Shown here in pieces: positions 9,442 to 18,380 of a DNA stretch of 64,000 nucleotides. Positions within the stretch are counted from its first letter, which is position 1, and the number at the start of each line of letters is the position of its first letter. Both the position numbers and the translations under genes were made by a program. The notes beneath the pieces were generated by a model. That model saw only the letters and a program-made list of their open reading frames with translations. It was not told the origin of the DNA and made no database searches. Source of the DNA: CAZYVA01 sp964650695 (lineage in GTDB: Bacteria > Bacillota > Clostridia > Lachnospirales > Lachnospiraceae); assembly GCA_964650695.1 (NCBI GenBank), contig CAZYVA010000001.1, forward strand, positions 21,786 to 85,785. The letters are read 5' to 3'.

Positions 9442-9470
9442 TTGACATTTTCATAAAGCCTATCTATAAT
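9442..9470 (+). promoter_or_regulatory. Sigma-A promoter for ssrA
   Basis: Perfect consensus: TTGACA (9442-9447), 17-base spacer, TATAAT (9465-9470). It is the only strong plus-strand promoter before the tmRNA, whose mature 5' end is about 117 bases beyond the predicted start point, so the precursor would have a long leader to be trimmed by RNase P. Confidence 0.85.
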
Positions 9471-9593
9471 AAAATTGTTTTGGCATACGCCGCGTGAATC
9501 TGAGGAGAGACATTTTTGCGGCATTCCAAGGCCGGCGCTTCCGGATGCATGGACACGGCATAGGGAAGCCTGTGAACCGGCAGGCAGGTATGA

Positions 9594-9941
9594 GGGCTTG
9601 TACTGGTTTCGACGGAGGTTTGGAAGTCGGAGAAGCCATCCGTAGCGGGACACTACGTAAAAAGTTCCATCTTAAATATAAACGCAGACAATACAGAGTT
9701 AGCGTACGCAGCCTGATATGGCTGTAGTCGGCCTTAGGCCATCCGCCGCTTAAGTTCCCGGCTTCGACAAGGCGGAGCACTCTATTCCTGACGCTCCTTG
9801 GGGATAGAAGATTTCAGGGGCTACTAAAGTCCGGAGCCTGCCATTTGGCGCCGGATGGAGGGAAAGAAAAAAGAATGGCTGTGATGGGAGATGCTCGGAT
9901 GGATGGGCTTTCGGACGCGGGTTCAACTCCCGCCAGGTCCA
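9594..9941 (+). ncRNA. ssrA: Transfer-messenger RNA (tmRNA)
   Basis: tmRNA rescues stalled ribosomes together with SmpB, adding a degradation tag. The 5' end GGGCTTG (9594-9600) pairs over 7 bp with CAGGTCC (9934-9940), followed by discriminator A. The diagnostic TACTGGTTTCGACGG follows the acceptor strand. The T arm is GCGGG-TTCAACT-CCCGC at 9917-9933. The tag reading frame at 9681-9713 reads NADNTELAYAA and ends in TGA at 9714. The 3' CCA is not encoded (A is followed by GTT). A hairpin at 9982-10013 would terminate it. Boundaries rest on acceptor pairing. Confidence 0.95.
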
Positions 9942-9981
9942 GTTGGACGTCACGGTCCTAAACCGTAACGATGAAGAGGGA

Positions 9982-10013
9982 AAATCCGGATTCTGTAGAT
10001 GGGATCCGGATTT
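9982..10013. terminator. Bidirectional terminator between ssrA and the Big_2 gene
   Basis: A perfect 10-bp inverted repeat, AAATCCGGAT ... ATCCGGATTT, with a 12-base loop. It sits between the converging ssrA (plus) and the Big_2 gene ending at 10025 (minus), the arrangement expected for a shared terminator. The T-tracts are short, so efficiency is uncertain. Confidence 0.7.
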
Positions 10014-10024
10014 GCATTTCCGGG

Positions 10025-12253
10025 TCACGCTTGGTTTTTCACCAGGTTTCCATCTGTGTCACGGTAATATTTCGGCGTAAAGCTGTCTTTGATCCGGATA
10101 ATGTAGTAAACCTTACAGGTTTCGTCATACGACCCTTTATATTTTCTCACCCAATTATCAAACACTGCTTTTTTGGAATCATCGGTTTTCACGGCGCTGT
10201 CTTTGTGCCACTTCGCGTCATGCCCGGAAGCGAAGACCGTCCCATCCCCCCGGTAAATATAGGTATGGCTTTTCCCGATCAGGATATCCCCAACCTTGAT
10301 TTTCCCTTGATCCATCAGCGTCCGGAAGGACTTCCCACCCGCCGCGGTAACGGTGCAGGCTTTGTCAATCGCGGGTTTCACGCTTGTCCCACCGGCATTA
10401 TAATTCTGGATTTTTCCGCTGCTGTTCCCATAAAATCTCTGGTTTTTCGAAAGGATGCCCATGTCCTTGAATGCCCAGTTCGCTATGGACGCACAATTAC
10501 CCCCATGGATTTTCCCCCGCAGCATCGTTTCGAATGTACCAGTCTGCGCCACATATTTGCTGCTGTTGGAATACACCCATTTATCTCCTTTTGCGGTCCG
10601 CTCCAGAAGCACACTGTTATAGTAATTGCCGCAGGCCACCAAAGCCTGCGGTCCGGATAACGTCCCATCGCTGTGCGCCACGATCTCCGGTTCTTTGACA
10701 GAGGAACCAGATGTGCCGGAAGAGGATGTTTTTGAGGATGTTTTTGAGGATGTATCTGTATCGTCTGTAGTTCCGTCAAGGCCCAGCGCTTCCTCCATGG
10801 CTTTCTGTACCGCGGCTTCTCTTGCCGCAGCCAGGTCTGACTGGGTGGATGTCCCCGTCCCCGTTACAGACTGCGTTCCATATGTGGTCGTACTGCCCAC
10901 CGTCACAGGAATGGCCAGGACCGACGTCCCGACCGCGCACAGGATCTCTGTCTCCCCTTCCTCTACCGGCGTGATCTCCCCGCTGTCGCTGACCGTCGCC
11001 ACCGAATCATCGACCGAATACCATCTTACATCCTGCCCCTCTGTCCCCGTCACCTCCAATGTATCCGTCTGGCTCTCACTTAACGTAACGGAGGCTTTAT
11101 TCATCTTTCCCACTGTTACCGGGCAGGTAAACGTCCGGCTCCCGGCTTCTGCGTAAATCTCCGTCGTTCCTTCCGAGACGCCCAGCAGCATCCCATTGTC
11201 CATCTTCACTACGGATTCGTCCCGGCTGTTCCATATGAACGTATTGCCGTTGTCAGCCTTTTGAAATTCCGCTGACACCCCAACAACGGTAAATGCTTTC
11301 TCCGGCACTTGCACGACATGTACACTGCAGGATATTTCCTGTTCCCCCAGCCGCCCGACAACCGTGGTGTCCCCAAGTCCTGCCGCCCGTACCTTCCCCG
11401 TACCGTCTACGTCCGCAACCTGTGGATCCCTGCTCAGCCACTCCATTTCTGACGTGTCAAACCCTTTCCCACTGGCAAGGGGAACCTTGGACTCTTCATC
11501 CAGGAGAAGATACCACTCTTCCTCCTCCATCCCCACCACATCAATGGACGTGTCAAAAATACTTCCATCCTCGATCTGGCAGGAAACCTCTACGGTTCCG
11601 GGGCTGATGCCTGTCAGCAGCCCGTCCTCGCTGACAGCAGCGACCTCTGGGTCGTCAACGCTCCAATTGGAGGCTGTGACGTAAAACCGCTCATCCACGC
11701 CAAGCTGCATCTGATTGCCGACAAACAGGAACGAATCTTCGGAAATAATGCCAGACACTTCTATCGTCTGGGACACTTCCAGCCCCTTATCCTTACAGGT
11801 CAGTGTCGCGCTTCCGCTTTTCAAAGTCTTAAGCTTTCCATCGACAACCTGCACAACACTCTCATCACTGGAAGAAAACACGGCGTCCTCCGACGCGCCG
11901 AGGATCTGCGGCTCTGCAGTCTGCCCTGCCAGCATCTCCACAGTCTCGTCCAAAAAGCCCAACACAAAGACCTTGCACGTTAACGTCCGGAACCACGTCT
12001 TGACCAGCACGTTTGTTGTACCCGGTCCATACGCGGTAATCGTTCCGTCCTTTTCCGCATGCACGATCTGTTTATCCTCAGAAATGTACCGGGCCGTCAG
12101 CCCCATCATTGGATTTGTCACTTCCAGCTCCGCCGAGTCGCCCACCTTCATAGTGACGGACTTCGCGTTCAGATGACCCATGCAAAAAGCCGGCACGCCA
12201 AGCAGAACCGCTGCACACATGATAATTGTACATATAATTCCTGCTTTCTTCAA
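10025..12253 (-). CDS. Secreted Ig-like (Big_2) protein with C-terminal papain-like Cys/His domain (paralogue 1)
   Basis: A 742-residue exported protein. After a short basic start and a hydrophobic signal or anchor (about 5-25) come about six Big_2-type beta-sandwich repeats, each ending like DGTITAYGPGTTNVLVKT. A Ser/Thr-rich linker at about 490-520 follows. The last 200 residues contain GGNCASIANWAF (Cys587) and GKSHTYIYRGDG (His663), then ASGHDAKWH. This resembles the Cys and His of NlpC/P60, CHAP or related papain-fold cell-wall enzymes, which I infer rather than prove. The start is probably TTG 12253, behind GGAG, aligning with the paralogue. The next gene upstream (12472-14724) is a close paralogue. 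Confidence 0.8.
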   Translation of the reverse strand: MKKAGIICTIIMCAAVLLGVPAFCMGHLNAKSVTMKVGDSAELEVTNPMMGLTARYISEDKQIVHAEKDGTITAYGPGTTNVLVKTWFRTLTCKVFVLGFLDETVEMLAGQTAEPQILGASEDAVFSSSDESVVQVVDGKLKTLKSGSATLTCKDKGLEVSQTIEVSGIISEDSFLFVGNQMQLGVDERFYVTASNWSVDDPEVAAVSEDGLLTGISPGTVEVSCQIEDGSIFDTSIDVVGMEEEEWYLLLDEESKVPLASGKGFDTSEMEWLSRDPQVADVDGTGKVRAAGLGDTTVVGRLGEQEISCSVHVVQVPEKAFTVVGVSAEFQKADNGNTFIWNSRDESVVKMDNGMLLGVSEGTTEIYAEAGSRTFTCPVTVGKMNKASVTLSESQTDTLEVTGTEGQDVRWYSVDDSVATVSDSGEITPVEEGETEILCAVGTSVLAIPVTVGSTTTYGTQSVTGTGTSTQSDLAAAREAAVQKAMEEALGLDGTTDDTDTSSKTSSKTSSSGTSGSSVKEPEIVAHSDGTLSGPQALVACGNYYNSVLLERTAKGDKWVYSNSSKYVAQTGTFETMLRGKIHGGNCASIANWAFKDMGILSKNQRFYGNSSGKIQNYNAGGTSVKPAIDKACTVTAAGGKSFRTLMDQGKIKVGDILIGKSHTYIYRGDGTVFASGHDAKWHKDSAVKTDDSKKAVFDNWVRKYKGSYDETCKVYYIIRIKDSFTPKYYRDTDGNLVKNQA

Positions 12254-12403
12254 TCTCCTTACTCCTTCTCGTGCATCCCCTTCATGCTTTCCAGGCTTCC
12301 CATCCTATGGGCAAAGCCAAAAGAAATGAAGCCATACAGCTTTCCGGACTACGCTTATCAAGCTTTCTTAGCGTATCACAAAAAAAGAAATCTGTCTACA
12401 ATC
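12254..12403 (-). promoter_or_regulatory. Structured 5' leader of Big_2 paralogue 1
   Basis: On the minus strand the leader has nested pairings: TACGCT/AGCGTA (12350-12355 with 12370-12375), CTTCAT/ATGAAG (12280-12285 with 12326-12331) and, inside that, a long arm GGCTTCCCAT/ATGGGCAAAGCC (12294-12318). It matches no riboswitch consensus I know. The other paralogue lacks an equivalent leader. Confidence 0.4.
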
Positions 12404-12436
12404 AAAAGGCCGGCGCAATTCCTGCATTCCGGCCTT
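12404..12436 (-). terminator. Rho-independent terminator of Big_2 paralogue 2
   Basis: On the minus strand AAGGCCGG and CCGGCCTTTT form an 8-bp GC-rich stem followed by TTTT, about 36 bases after the stop codon of the gene ending at 12472. It makes separate transcription of the two paralogues likely. Confidence 0.8.
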
Positions 12437-12471
12437 GCCCATACCTTAGTGCTGCTGTATGGCGCGGATGT

Positions 12472-14724
12472 CTACTGGTTCTTCACAAGGTTCCCCTGGG
12501 CATCGCGGTAATATTTGGGCACAAAGCTGTCCTTCATCCGTATAATATACTGCACGTTGAACTTTTCATCATAGGTTCCTTTATAATTACGGACCCAATT
12601 ATCAAATACCGCCTTGTTCGGATCATCCGTTTTCACGGAACTGTCCTTATGCCATTTGGCATCATGCCCGCTGGCGAACACCGTACCGTTTCCGCGGTAG
12701 ATATAGGTATGCCCTTTTCCGATTATAATATCCCCAACTTTGATATTTCCCCCGCTCATCAAGGTCTTAAAGGTTTTCCCGCCCGTCTTAATGATATCGC
12801 ACGCGCTGTCCAGGGCCGCTTTCACGCTGGTCCCTCCGGAATTGTAATTTTGGATCTTTCCGCTGCTGTTTCCATAGAATTTCTGGCTGTTGGAGAGGAT
12901 CCCCATATCCCGGAATGCCCAGTTTGCGATCGACGCACAGTTCCCGCCCCGGATGCTGCCTTTTAGCATCGTCTCAAACGTGCCGCTCTGATCGACATAT
13001 TTACTGCTGTTGGAATAAACCCACTTTTCCCCCTTCGCGGAACAGTTGAGCAGCACGCTGTTATAATAATCCCCGCAGGCGACGATCGCCTCCGGCCCCG
13101 TCAGTTTTCCACTGTTGCTGGACACCTGCTCCGGTTCCTTCACTTTCGATTTTGTCGTTTTCTTCGAAGAATCCGAAGTTGATTTCGACTTCTCCGTTGT
13201 TTTTGCAGCCGCTTGCTCTTCCGCTTCCTGCGCCGCCGCTTCCGCAGCCGCCTGCTCTTCCGCTTCCTGCGCCGCCGCTTCCACAGCCGCCTGCTCTTCC
13301 GCTTCCTGCGCCGCCACTTTTGCAGCCGCTTGCTCTTCCGCCGTATTTTCGTCCACTTCCGAATGATCGACCGTCACAGGGATGGTCATGGTAGACATGC
13401 CGATCGTACAATAGACCTCCGTCGTCCCTTCGCCCACCGGGGTAATTTCCCCCGATTCACTGACGGTTGCAATGGAAGTGTCCGCACTGGACCACTCCGC
13501 TTCCTGTCCGTCCATGCCGGAGATCTCCACCGTCTGCGTCTGTGACCCATCCAGTGTGACAGAAGGGGTATTGACCTCTCCCACAGATACCGCGCAGGTA
13601 AACGTGCGGCTTCCCGCGGAAGCCGTGATCGAGGATGTCCCTGCCGACACGCCAATCAATTTCCCGTCCTCTATTTTTACCATGGACGCATCATCGCTTG
13701 TCCAGACAATCCCCGGCTGTCCATCCTCTGTCTGCAGCTTCGACGACACGCCTACCGCCGTGAATGCCTGGTCCGGCACTTCGATGACATGTACGGCCCC
13801 GGAGATCTCTTCCCCGTCCAACATCCCGGTCACTTCCGTATTGCCAGTTCCTTCCGCTTTTACACGCCCGGAGGTATCCACGCTGGCCACCTCGGTGTCC
13901 GCGCTCTGCCAGACCATGCCTTCCGCGTCAAACCCTTTGCCGCTGACCAGAGGAGGCCCGGAATCCTCCCCGGAAAGCAGATACAGATCCGCATCTTTCA
14001 TCCCGACGATATTGACATCCGTCTTTAAAAGCTTCCCGCTTTCCGTCTGGCAGGAAACAACTACGGATCCCGCCGACACGCCTTCCAGCATGCCATTGGC
14101 ATCGATCGAAGCAACCTGCGTATCATCCACGCTCCAATTGGCCGGCCTGCCGGAAATCTCATCATTGATACGCATCTGCATCTTATTCCCGGTAAACAAG
14201 TAATCTTTGTCCGAAATAATCCCCGCGACTTTTATCGTCTGGGAAACCGTCAGGCCCTTATCCTCACAGACAAGCGTTGCCTCACCATCCTTTAAAGTCT
14301 TGATCCTTTTGCCTGTCACCTGCACAACGCTCTCATCACTGGAGTAAAAGACCGCTTCCTCCGACGCGCCCAGTACCTGCGGCTCTGCGCTCTGCCCTTC
14401 CAGCATCATCGTGGATTCTTTTTCAAACCCCAACACATAAACCTTGCACTTCAACGTCCGAAGAGGCGTCTTCACCCGGACCGTTGTCGTCCCCGGATTG
14501 TAAGCGGCAATCAGGCCGTCTTCCTCTGTAGCAACAACCATTCCATCATCGGAAACAAAATGAGCCGCCATCTGCATCAAAGGGTTCGATAATTTAAGTT
14601 CGGTGGAATCACCGACCGTCATGGTAACAGAACGCGCGTTCAGATTACCGATACAAAGAGCCGGTACACCAAATAAAACCGCTATGCAGGCAACAGCTAT
14701 CAATACATTACGTACTTTCTTCAA
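12472..14724 (-). CDS. Secreted Ig-like (Big_2) protein with C-terminal papain-like Cys/His domain (paralogue 2)
   Basis: A 750-residue paralogue of the protein encoded at 10025-12253, alike along its whole length apart from the linker. It has a signal or anchor (about 5-25), Big_2-like repeats, a linker, then the putative hydrolase domain with GGNCASIANWAF (Cys596) and GKGHTYIYRGNG. The linker carries a 13-residue repeat built on EAEEQAAAEAAAQ, encoded by a 39-bp tandem repeat, likely alpha-helical or coiled-coil. The start is best placed at TTG 14724 (AAAGGGGAG upstream), matching the paralogue; an earlier TTG at 14742 would add six residues. Substrate and surface attachment are unknown. 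Confidence 0.8.
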   Translation of the reverse strand: MKKVRNVLIAVACIAVLFGVPALCIGNLNARSVTMTVGDSTELKLSNPLMQMAAHFVSDDGMVVATEEDGLIAAYNPGTTTVRVKTPLRTLKCKVYVLGFEKESTMMLEGQSAEPQVLGASEEAVFYSSDESVVQVTGKRIKTLKDGEATLVCEDKGLTVSQTIKVAGIISDKDYLFTGNKMQMRINDEISGRPANWSVDDTQVASIDANGMLEGVSAGSVVVSCQTESGKLLKTDVNIVGMKDADLYLLSGEDSGPPLVSGKGFDAEGMVWQSADTEVASVDTSGRVKAEGTGNTEVTGMLDGEEISGAVHVIEVPDQAFTAVGVSSKLQTEDGQPGIVWTSDDASMVKIEDGKLIGVSAGTSSITASAGSRTFTCAVSVGEVNTPSVTLDGSQTQTVEISGMDGQEAEWSSADTSIATVSESGEITPVGEGTTEVYCTIGMSTMTIPVTVDHSEVDENTAEEQAAAKVAAQEAEEQAAVEAAAQEAEEQAAAEAAAQEAEEQAAAKTTEKSKSTSDSSKKTTKSKVKEPEQVSSNSGKLTGPEAIVACGDYYNSVLLNCSAKGEKWVYSNSSKYVDQSGTFETMLKGSIRGGNCASIANWAFRDMGILSNSQKFYGNSSGKIQNYNSGGTSVKAALDSACDIIKTGGKTFKTLMSGGNIKVGDIIIGKGHTYIYRGNGTVFASGHDAKWHKDSSVKTDDPNKAVFDNWVRNYKGTYDEKFNVQYIIRMKDSFVPKYYRDAQGNLVKNQ
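13205..13345. repeat. 39-bp in-frame tandem repeat in Big_2 paralogue 2
   Basis: Units start at 13205, 13244, 13283 and 13322, a regular 39-base period equal to 13 codons (an Ala/Glu/Gln-rich unit). The third and fourth units carry substitutions. Because the period is a multiple of three, copy-number changes would keep the frame and alter only the linker length. Confidence 0.9.
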
Positions 14725-14805
14725 TTTTTTCTCCCCTTTCAAAAATATAATCCCCTATAGACAGATTAACACAAACCGCTACATCTGTCGATAAAAAATT
14801 TGTCA

Positions 14806-14837
14806 AAAAAAATACGGTCATAGGACCGCATTTTTTT
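14806..14837 (-). terminator. Rho-independent terminator of thrC
   Basis: Minus strand: TGCGGTC, a CTAT loop, GACCGTA and then eight Ts, about 26 bases after the thrC stop. The plus strand also has an A-run before and a T-run after, so it may work both ways. A TTGACA overlaps the T-run side and could be the -35 of the downstream Big_2 gene. Confidence 0.85.
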
Positions 14838-14862
14838 GGGATAAAGTTTTACTGCCGGAAAC

Positions 14863-16350
14863 TCAACGCCGTAAAAGCCTCCGCACAGTCTCTTTCATCT
14901 GCCCTGGCTCACATTCCGTATCATGCAGCACCTCTGCATCCAGGACATCTCTGACTGCCTTTGGTATCGCGACGCCGGACACTTTTTCCAGGGCGGCAAG
15001 AAGCTCGATTTCATCCTGCTTTCCATACTTTTCATCAATGGCCGTCATCACGCTTCCCGCAAACTTATATGGGCTGGCCGTAGAAACAATGATGCATGGC
15101 TTCTTGTCCTTTGTCGTTTCCTTGTACCTGCTGCATACATAGGAAGCGACCGCCGTATGCGTATCCATCACATACCCGGTCTGACGGTAAACCTCCCGGA
15201 TCCGCCTCGCCGTATCTTCCTCTGAGGCAAAGCCGGCCGCAAAGCCAGAGAGCTTCTCCCTCATATCGTCTGTAACCGTATATTTCCCGGCCGTCTTCAG
15301 TTCTCCCATCAATGCCCTTGTCTTTTTGGGATCCTCCCCTGCAGCCAGATAAATCAACCTTTCCAGGTTGCTGGAAACCAAAATATCCATCGACGGGGAC
15401 GATGTCAGGACAAACGCCCTGTTTGTATCATATACCCCGGTCTGGAAGAAATCAAACAGCACCTTGTTCTCATTGGAGGCACAGATCAGCTTATCAATCG
15501 GGACCCCCATATTCTTTGCATAGTACGCGGCAAGGATATTGCCAAAATTCCCGGTAGGGACCACGATATTGACAGCTTCATCTTTTGCGGTCCCGCCACA
15601 TTCCAGCAGTTTCACATACGCATATACATAATATACCACCTGCGGGATGAGCCGCCCGATGTTGATAGAATTTGCAGAGGAAAGCTGATACCCGTTTTCC
15701 GCCAGCTCCTCTGCCAGCCCCGTATCCGCAAACATCTCCTTCACACCGCTCTGCGCCTGGTCGAAATTCCCATGGATGGCCACTACATCCACATTGCTCC
15801 CTTTCTGCGTCACCATCTGGAGCTTCTGTATCTTACTGACCCCGTCCTTTGGGAAAAAGACAATGACCCTTGTGCCTTCCACGTCCGCGAACCCAGCCAG
15901 CGCCGCTTTCCCGGTATCCCCGGAAGTCGCGGCCAGGATCACGATCTCGTTTTCCACTGCATTTTTTCTCGCGGCGATCGTGAGTAAATGCGGCAGGATC
16001 GATAAAGCCATATCCTTAAACGCAACCGTAGCTCCATGGAACAATTCCAGGTACCAATCGTCCCCTTTCCGGACTAACGGCGCGATCTGCGCTGTGTCGA
16101 ATTTGCTGTCATACGCTTTCCTGATACAACTCTTTAACTCCTCCTCCGTAAAATCAGTCAGAAACTCCCTCATGACCGCAAAGGCGGCCTCCTGGTACGA
16201 ACAGCCGCAAAGGCAATCCAAAGATACGGAAAGCCTCGGCATCTCCGAAGGCACAAACAATCCCCCATCCTTTGCAAGCCCTTTTAAAACCGCCTGTGAA
16301 GCCGTCACTGCCGCTTCTGAATTTCTTGTGCTCTTATAATACAAAGCCAT
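14863..16350 (-). CDS. thrC: Threonine synthase
   Basis: PLP enzyme that converts O-phosphohomoserine to threonine. The 495-residue length and the N-terminal MALYYKSTRNSEAAVTASQAVLKGLAKDGG-like beginning (here ending in GLFVPSEMP) fit the long form of threonine synthase. The PLP lysine lies in FHGATVAFKDMAL and the phosphate-binding region in ATSGDTGKAALAGF. It is a single gene with a terminator; the other threonine genes are not nearby. The 179-base upstream spacer holds a family 1 palindrome and no T-box motif that I can see. Confidence 0.96.
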   Translation of the reverse strand: MALYYKSTRNSEAAVTASQAVLKGLAKDGGLFVPSEMPRLSVSLDCLCGCSYQEAAFAVMREFLTDFTEEELKSCIRKAYDSKFDTAQIAPLVRKGDDWYLELFHGATVAFKDMALSILPHLLTIAARKNAVENEIVILAATSGDTGKAALAGFADVEGTRVIVFFPKDGVSKIQKLQMVTQKGSNVDVVAIHGNFDQAQSGVKEMFADTGLAEELAENGYQLSSANSINIGRLIPQVVYYVYAYVKLLECGGTAKDEAVNIVVPTGNFGNILAAYYAKNMGVPIDKLICASNENKVLFDFFQTGVYDTNRAFVLTSSPSMDILVSSNLERLIYLAAGEDPKKTRALMGELKTAGKYTVTDDMREKLSGFAAGFASEEDTARRIREVYRQTGYVMDTHTAVASYVCSRYKETTKDKKPCIIVSTASPYKFAGSVMTAIDEKYGKQDEIELLAALEKVSGVAIPKAVRDVLDAEVLHDTECEPGQMKETVRRLLRR

Positions 16351-16390
16351 CCTCTACACCTCAGTCCAGCCTATACAATCCTGCAGATCC

Positions 16391-16428
16391 GCTGCCATTC
16401 ACGGTCCAGTAGGCCGCCCATAGCCACG
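16391..16428. repeat. Palindromic intergenic element, family 1 (copy C)
   Basis: GCTGCCATTCACGG ... GGCCGCCCATAGC in the thrC leader, with GCTG/TAGC-type ends and direct GATC-TGC flanks. It shares blocks with the copies at 4226, 9254, 23508 and 48626. Confidence 0.55.
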
Positions 16429-16529
16429 CAGATCCTCATTTCCGGCATTTTTTATCCGCGCAAAATGCACGATCCTTCCAAAACCTTCATGCGCCGCGTT
16501 TGCTCCCCGCTATGGATGCGCGGATGATT

Positions 16530-17024
16530 TCATGACCGTCCCTTAGCATTATAATACTTTACAAGCCCGCCCGCATCGATCAGCTTCTGCATAAATTCCG
16601 GGAATGCCTGCCCCTTAAATTCCATATTCTTGGTACGGTCATAGATGGTCCCGCTGTCAAAATCAACCTCGACCTCGTCACCCGCTTCAATACTTTGCGC
16701 CGCCTCCGGGCATTCAATGATCGGAAGCCCGATATTGATCGCGTTCCGGTAGAAAATCCGCGCAAAGGTCTCCGCTATGATGCAGCCCACACCCGCCGTC
16801 TTCAGGCAGAGGGGCGCGTGCTCCCTGGAGGAGCCGCAGCCAAAATTCTTCTTCGCCACGATCAGGTCGCCCGGCTGCACTTTTTTTACAAATTCCGGGT
16901 CGATATCCGCCATCGCATGGCCCGCCAGCTCTTTCGCGTCAAACGAATTCAAGTATCTTGCCGGGATGATGACGTCTGTATCCACATTGTCCCCATATTT
17001 AAATACATGCCCTAACGCTTTCAT
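16530..17024 (-). CDS. leuD: 3-Isopropylmalate dehydratase small subunit
   Basis: The swivelling-domain subunit of isopropylmalate isomerase in leucine synthesis; pairs with LeuC. The 164 residues correspond to the short form. The substrate-binding motif [15 protein letters not shown] is present, as is [10 protein letters not shown] near the N terminus. It follows leuC with a 3-base gap. No leuA or leuB is in the window. Confidence 0.97.
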   Translation of the reverse strand: MKALGHVFKYGDNVDTDVIIPARYLNSFDAKELAGHAMADIDPEFVKKVQPGDLIVAKKNFGCGSSREHAPLCLKTAGVGCIIAETFARIFYRNAINIGLPIIECPEAAQSIEAGDEVEVDFDSGTIYDRTKNMEFKGQAFPEFMQKLIDAGGLVKYYNAKGRS

Positions 17025-17027
17025 GGC

Positions 17028-18302
17028 CTATCTGCCTCCTACTTTCTCCGGATTTGCAATAAATCCCGCAATTGCGCTTGCCGCCGCCACCTCCGGGGAA
17101 GCAAGGTAAATCAAAGAATCCACATGTCCCATACGCCCTACAAAATTACGGTTTGTCGTAGACACGCATTTTTCGCCTGCGGCCATCACGCCCATATGCC
17201 CGCCCATACATGGCCCGCAGCTTGGCGTATTGACCGCGCAGCCCGCGTCAATAAAAATATCCACAAGCCCTTCCGCGATACACTGTTTATAAATCTTCTG
17301 TGTCGCCGGGACGACCATGACCCGCACATCCGGGTGTACCGTATGCCCTTCCAGGATTGCCGCCGCTTTTCTCATATCAGACATCCTGCCATTCGTGCAG
17401 GAGCCGATCACTACCTGGTCAATCTTCACCGGCTCCATAGCTTCAATCTCATCGATCGTCCTGGCATTCCCCGGAAGATGCGGGAAAGCAACCGTCGGGC
17501 GTACCTTCGACAGATCGACCTCCACCACGGCTTCATACTCCGCGTCGTCATCCGCCGCATAGATTTTGTACGCTTTCTTTGTATGTTCCTTTAAGTAGTC
17601 TTCCGTCAGGGCATCCACTGGGAAGATGCCGTTTTTCGCGCCTGCCTCAATCGCCATATTTGCCATCGTGAACCGGTCGTCCATCGTCAGGCCCGCAATG
17701 CCGTCCCCCACGAACTCCATCGATCGGTACAAAGCGCCGTCCACCCCGATTTTCCCGATGATATGGATGATGATATCCTTTCCGGACACGTAGGGGCCTG
17801 GCTTCCCGGTCAATACAAACTGAATCGCACCCGGCACCTTAAACCATGCCCGTCCGGCCGCCATCCCTGCTGCAATGTCCGTCGTGCCAACCCCGGTGGC
17901 AAACGCCCCCAGCGCCCCGTATGTACAGGTATGGGAATCCGCGCCAATGATACATTCCCCCGCCGCGACTACCCCAGCTTCCGGCAGGATTGCATGCTCC
18001 ACCCCGGATTTGCCCTGCTCAAAATACCAGGACAGCCCTTGCGCTTTCGCGAATTCACGGATCGCCTTGGCATTTTCCGCTGATTTAATATCTTTATTGG
18101 GCGTGAAATGATCCGGCACCAGCACGACCTTATCTTTATCAAACACCTGATCCGCCATCTGGAAAAAAATCGGCAGCGCCATCGGACCGGTAATGTCATT
18201 TGCCATCACAACATCTAACCCTGCTTCGATCAACTGCCCGGCAAAAACCTCTGGAAGCCCTGCATGGTCAGCCAGGATCTTTTGTGTCATTGTCATTCCC
18301 AT
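17028..18302 (-). CDS. leuC: 3-Isopropylmalate dehydratase large subunit
   Basis: The aconitase-type [4Fe-4S] subunit that isomerises 2- to 3-isopropylmalate. Cluster Cys are seen in IGSCTNGR and in [11 protein letters not shown]. The 424-residue length fits the short LeuC class. The start is ATG 18302, behind GAGGAGG; the upstream ATG at 18323 is part of the same open frame but overlaps that site. leuD follows immediately. The gene lies 78 bases after the adhesin gene, with a hairpin between them. Confidence 0.96.
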   Translation of the reverse strand: MGMTMTQKILADHAGLPEVFAGQLIEAGLDVVMANDITGPMALPIFFQMADQVFDKDKVVLVPDHFTPNKDIKSAENAKAIREFAKAQGLSWYFEQGKSGVEHAILPEAGVVAAGECIIGADSHTCTYGALGAFATGVGTTDIAAGMAAGRAWFKVPGAIQFVLTGKPGPYVSGKDIIIHIIGKIGVDGALYRSMEFVGDGIAGLTMDDRFTMANMAIEAGAKNGIFPVDALTEDYLKEHTKKAYKIYAADDDAEYEAVVEVDLSKVRPTVAFPHLPGNARTIDEIEAMEPVKIDQVVIGSCTNGRMSDMRKAAAILEGHTVHPDVRVMVVPATQKIYKQCIAEGLVDIFIDAGCAVNTPSCGPCMGGHMGVMAAGEKCVSTTNRNFVGRMGHVDSLIYLASPEVAAASAIAGFIANPEKVGGR

Positions 18303-18326
18303 TTCGACCACCTCCTCGCGCATCTG

Positions 18327-18357
18327 CCCCCATCCCTACATCCGGCGGATGGGGCAG
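18327..18357 (-). terminator. Stem-loop between adhesin gene and leuC
   Basis: Minus strand: GCCCCATCC, a loop of 11 bases, GGATGGGGGC. This 9-bp stem, about 25 bases after the adhesin stop, lacks a T-run. It is either a weak terminator or a processing site, and it is so close to leuC that the leuC promoter must lie in or before it. Confidence 0.45.
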
Positions 18358-18380
18358 CTTGAAACGGATAAGCCAACGCA

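Larger units (their letters stand above)
9217..9593. other. Intergenic region between response regulator and tmRNA
   Basis: This 377-base stretch has no convincing gene. It contains a family 1 palindrome (9254-9290), then a hairpin with arms GGGCGAT (9298-9304) and ATCGCCC (9325-9331) and an inner TTTGC/GCAAA. A strong plus-strand promoter at 9442-9470 follows, then about 117 bases of leader before mature tmRNA. The leader has a GCCTG/CAGGC hairpin but I recognise no RNA family in it. A minus-strand promoter for the response regulator is expected in the AT-rich part, but no clear match was found. Confidence 0.6.

Noticed and set aside
9477..9593. SRP RNA or 6S RNA in the tmRNA leader
   Set aside because: Neither the GGAAGGAAGCAG-type SRP apical loop nor the 6S open-bubble structure is present; only a short hairpin remains.
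9750..10028. 92-codon minus-strand frame crossing tmRNA
   Set aside because: This is the well-known spurious protein formed by translating the antisense of tmRNA; the RNA structure explains the sequence.
16351..16529. T-box or threonine attenuator before thrC
   Set aside because: No AGGGTGG-ACCGCG antiterminator bulge and no Thr-rich leader peptide; only a family 1 palindrome.
18302..18323. Longer leuC starting at ATG 18323
   Set aside because: The GAGGAGG ribosome site lies inside that extension and is positioned for the ATG at 18302.
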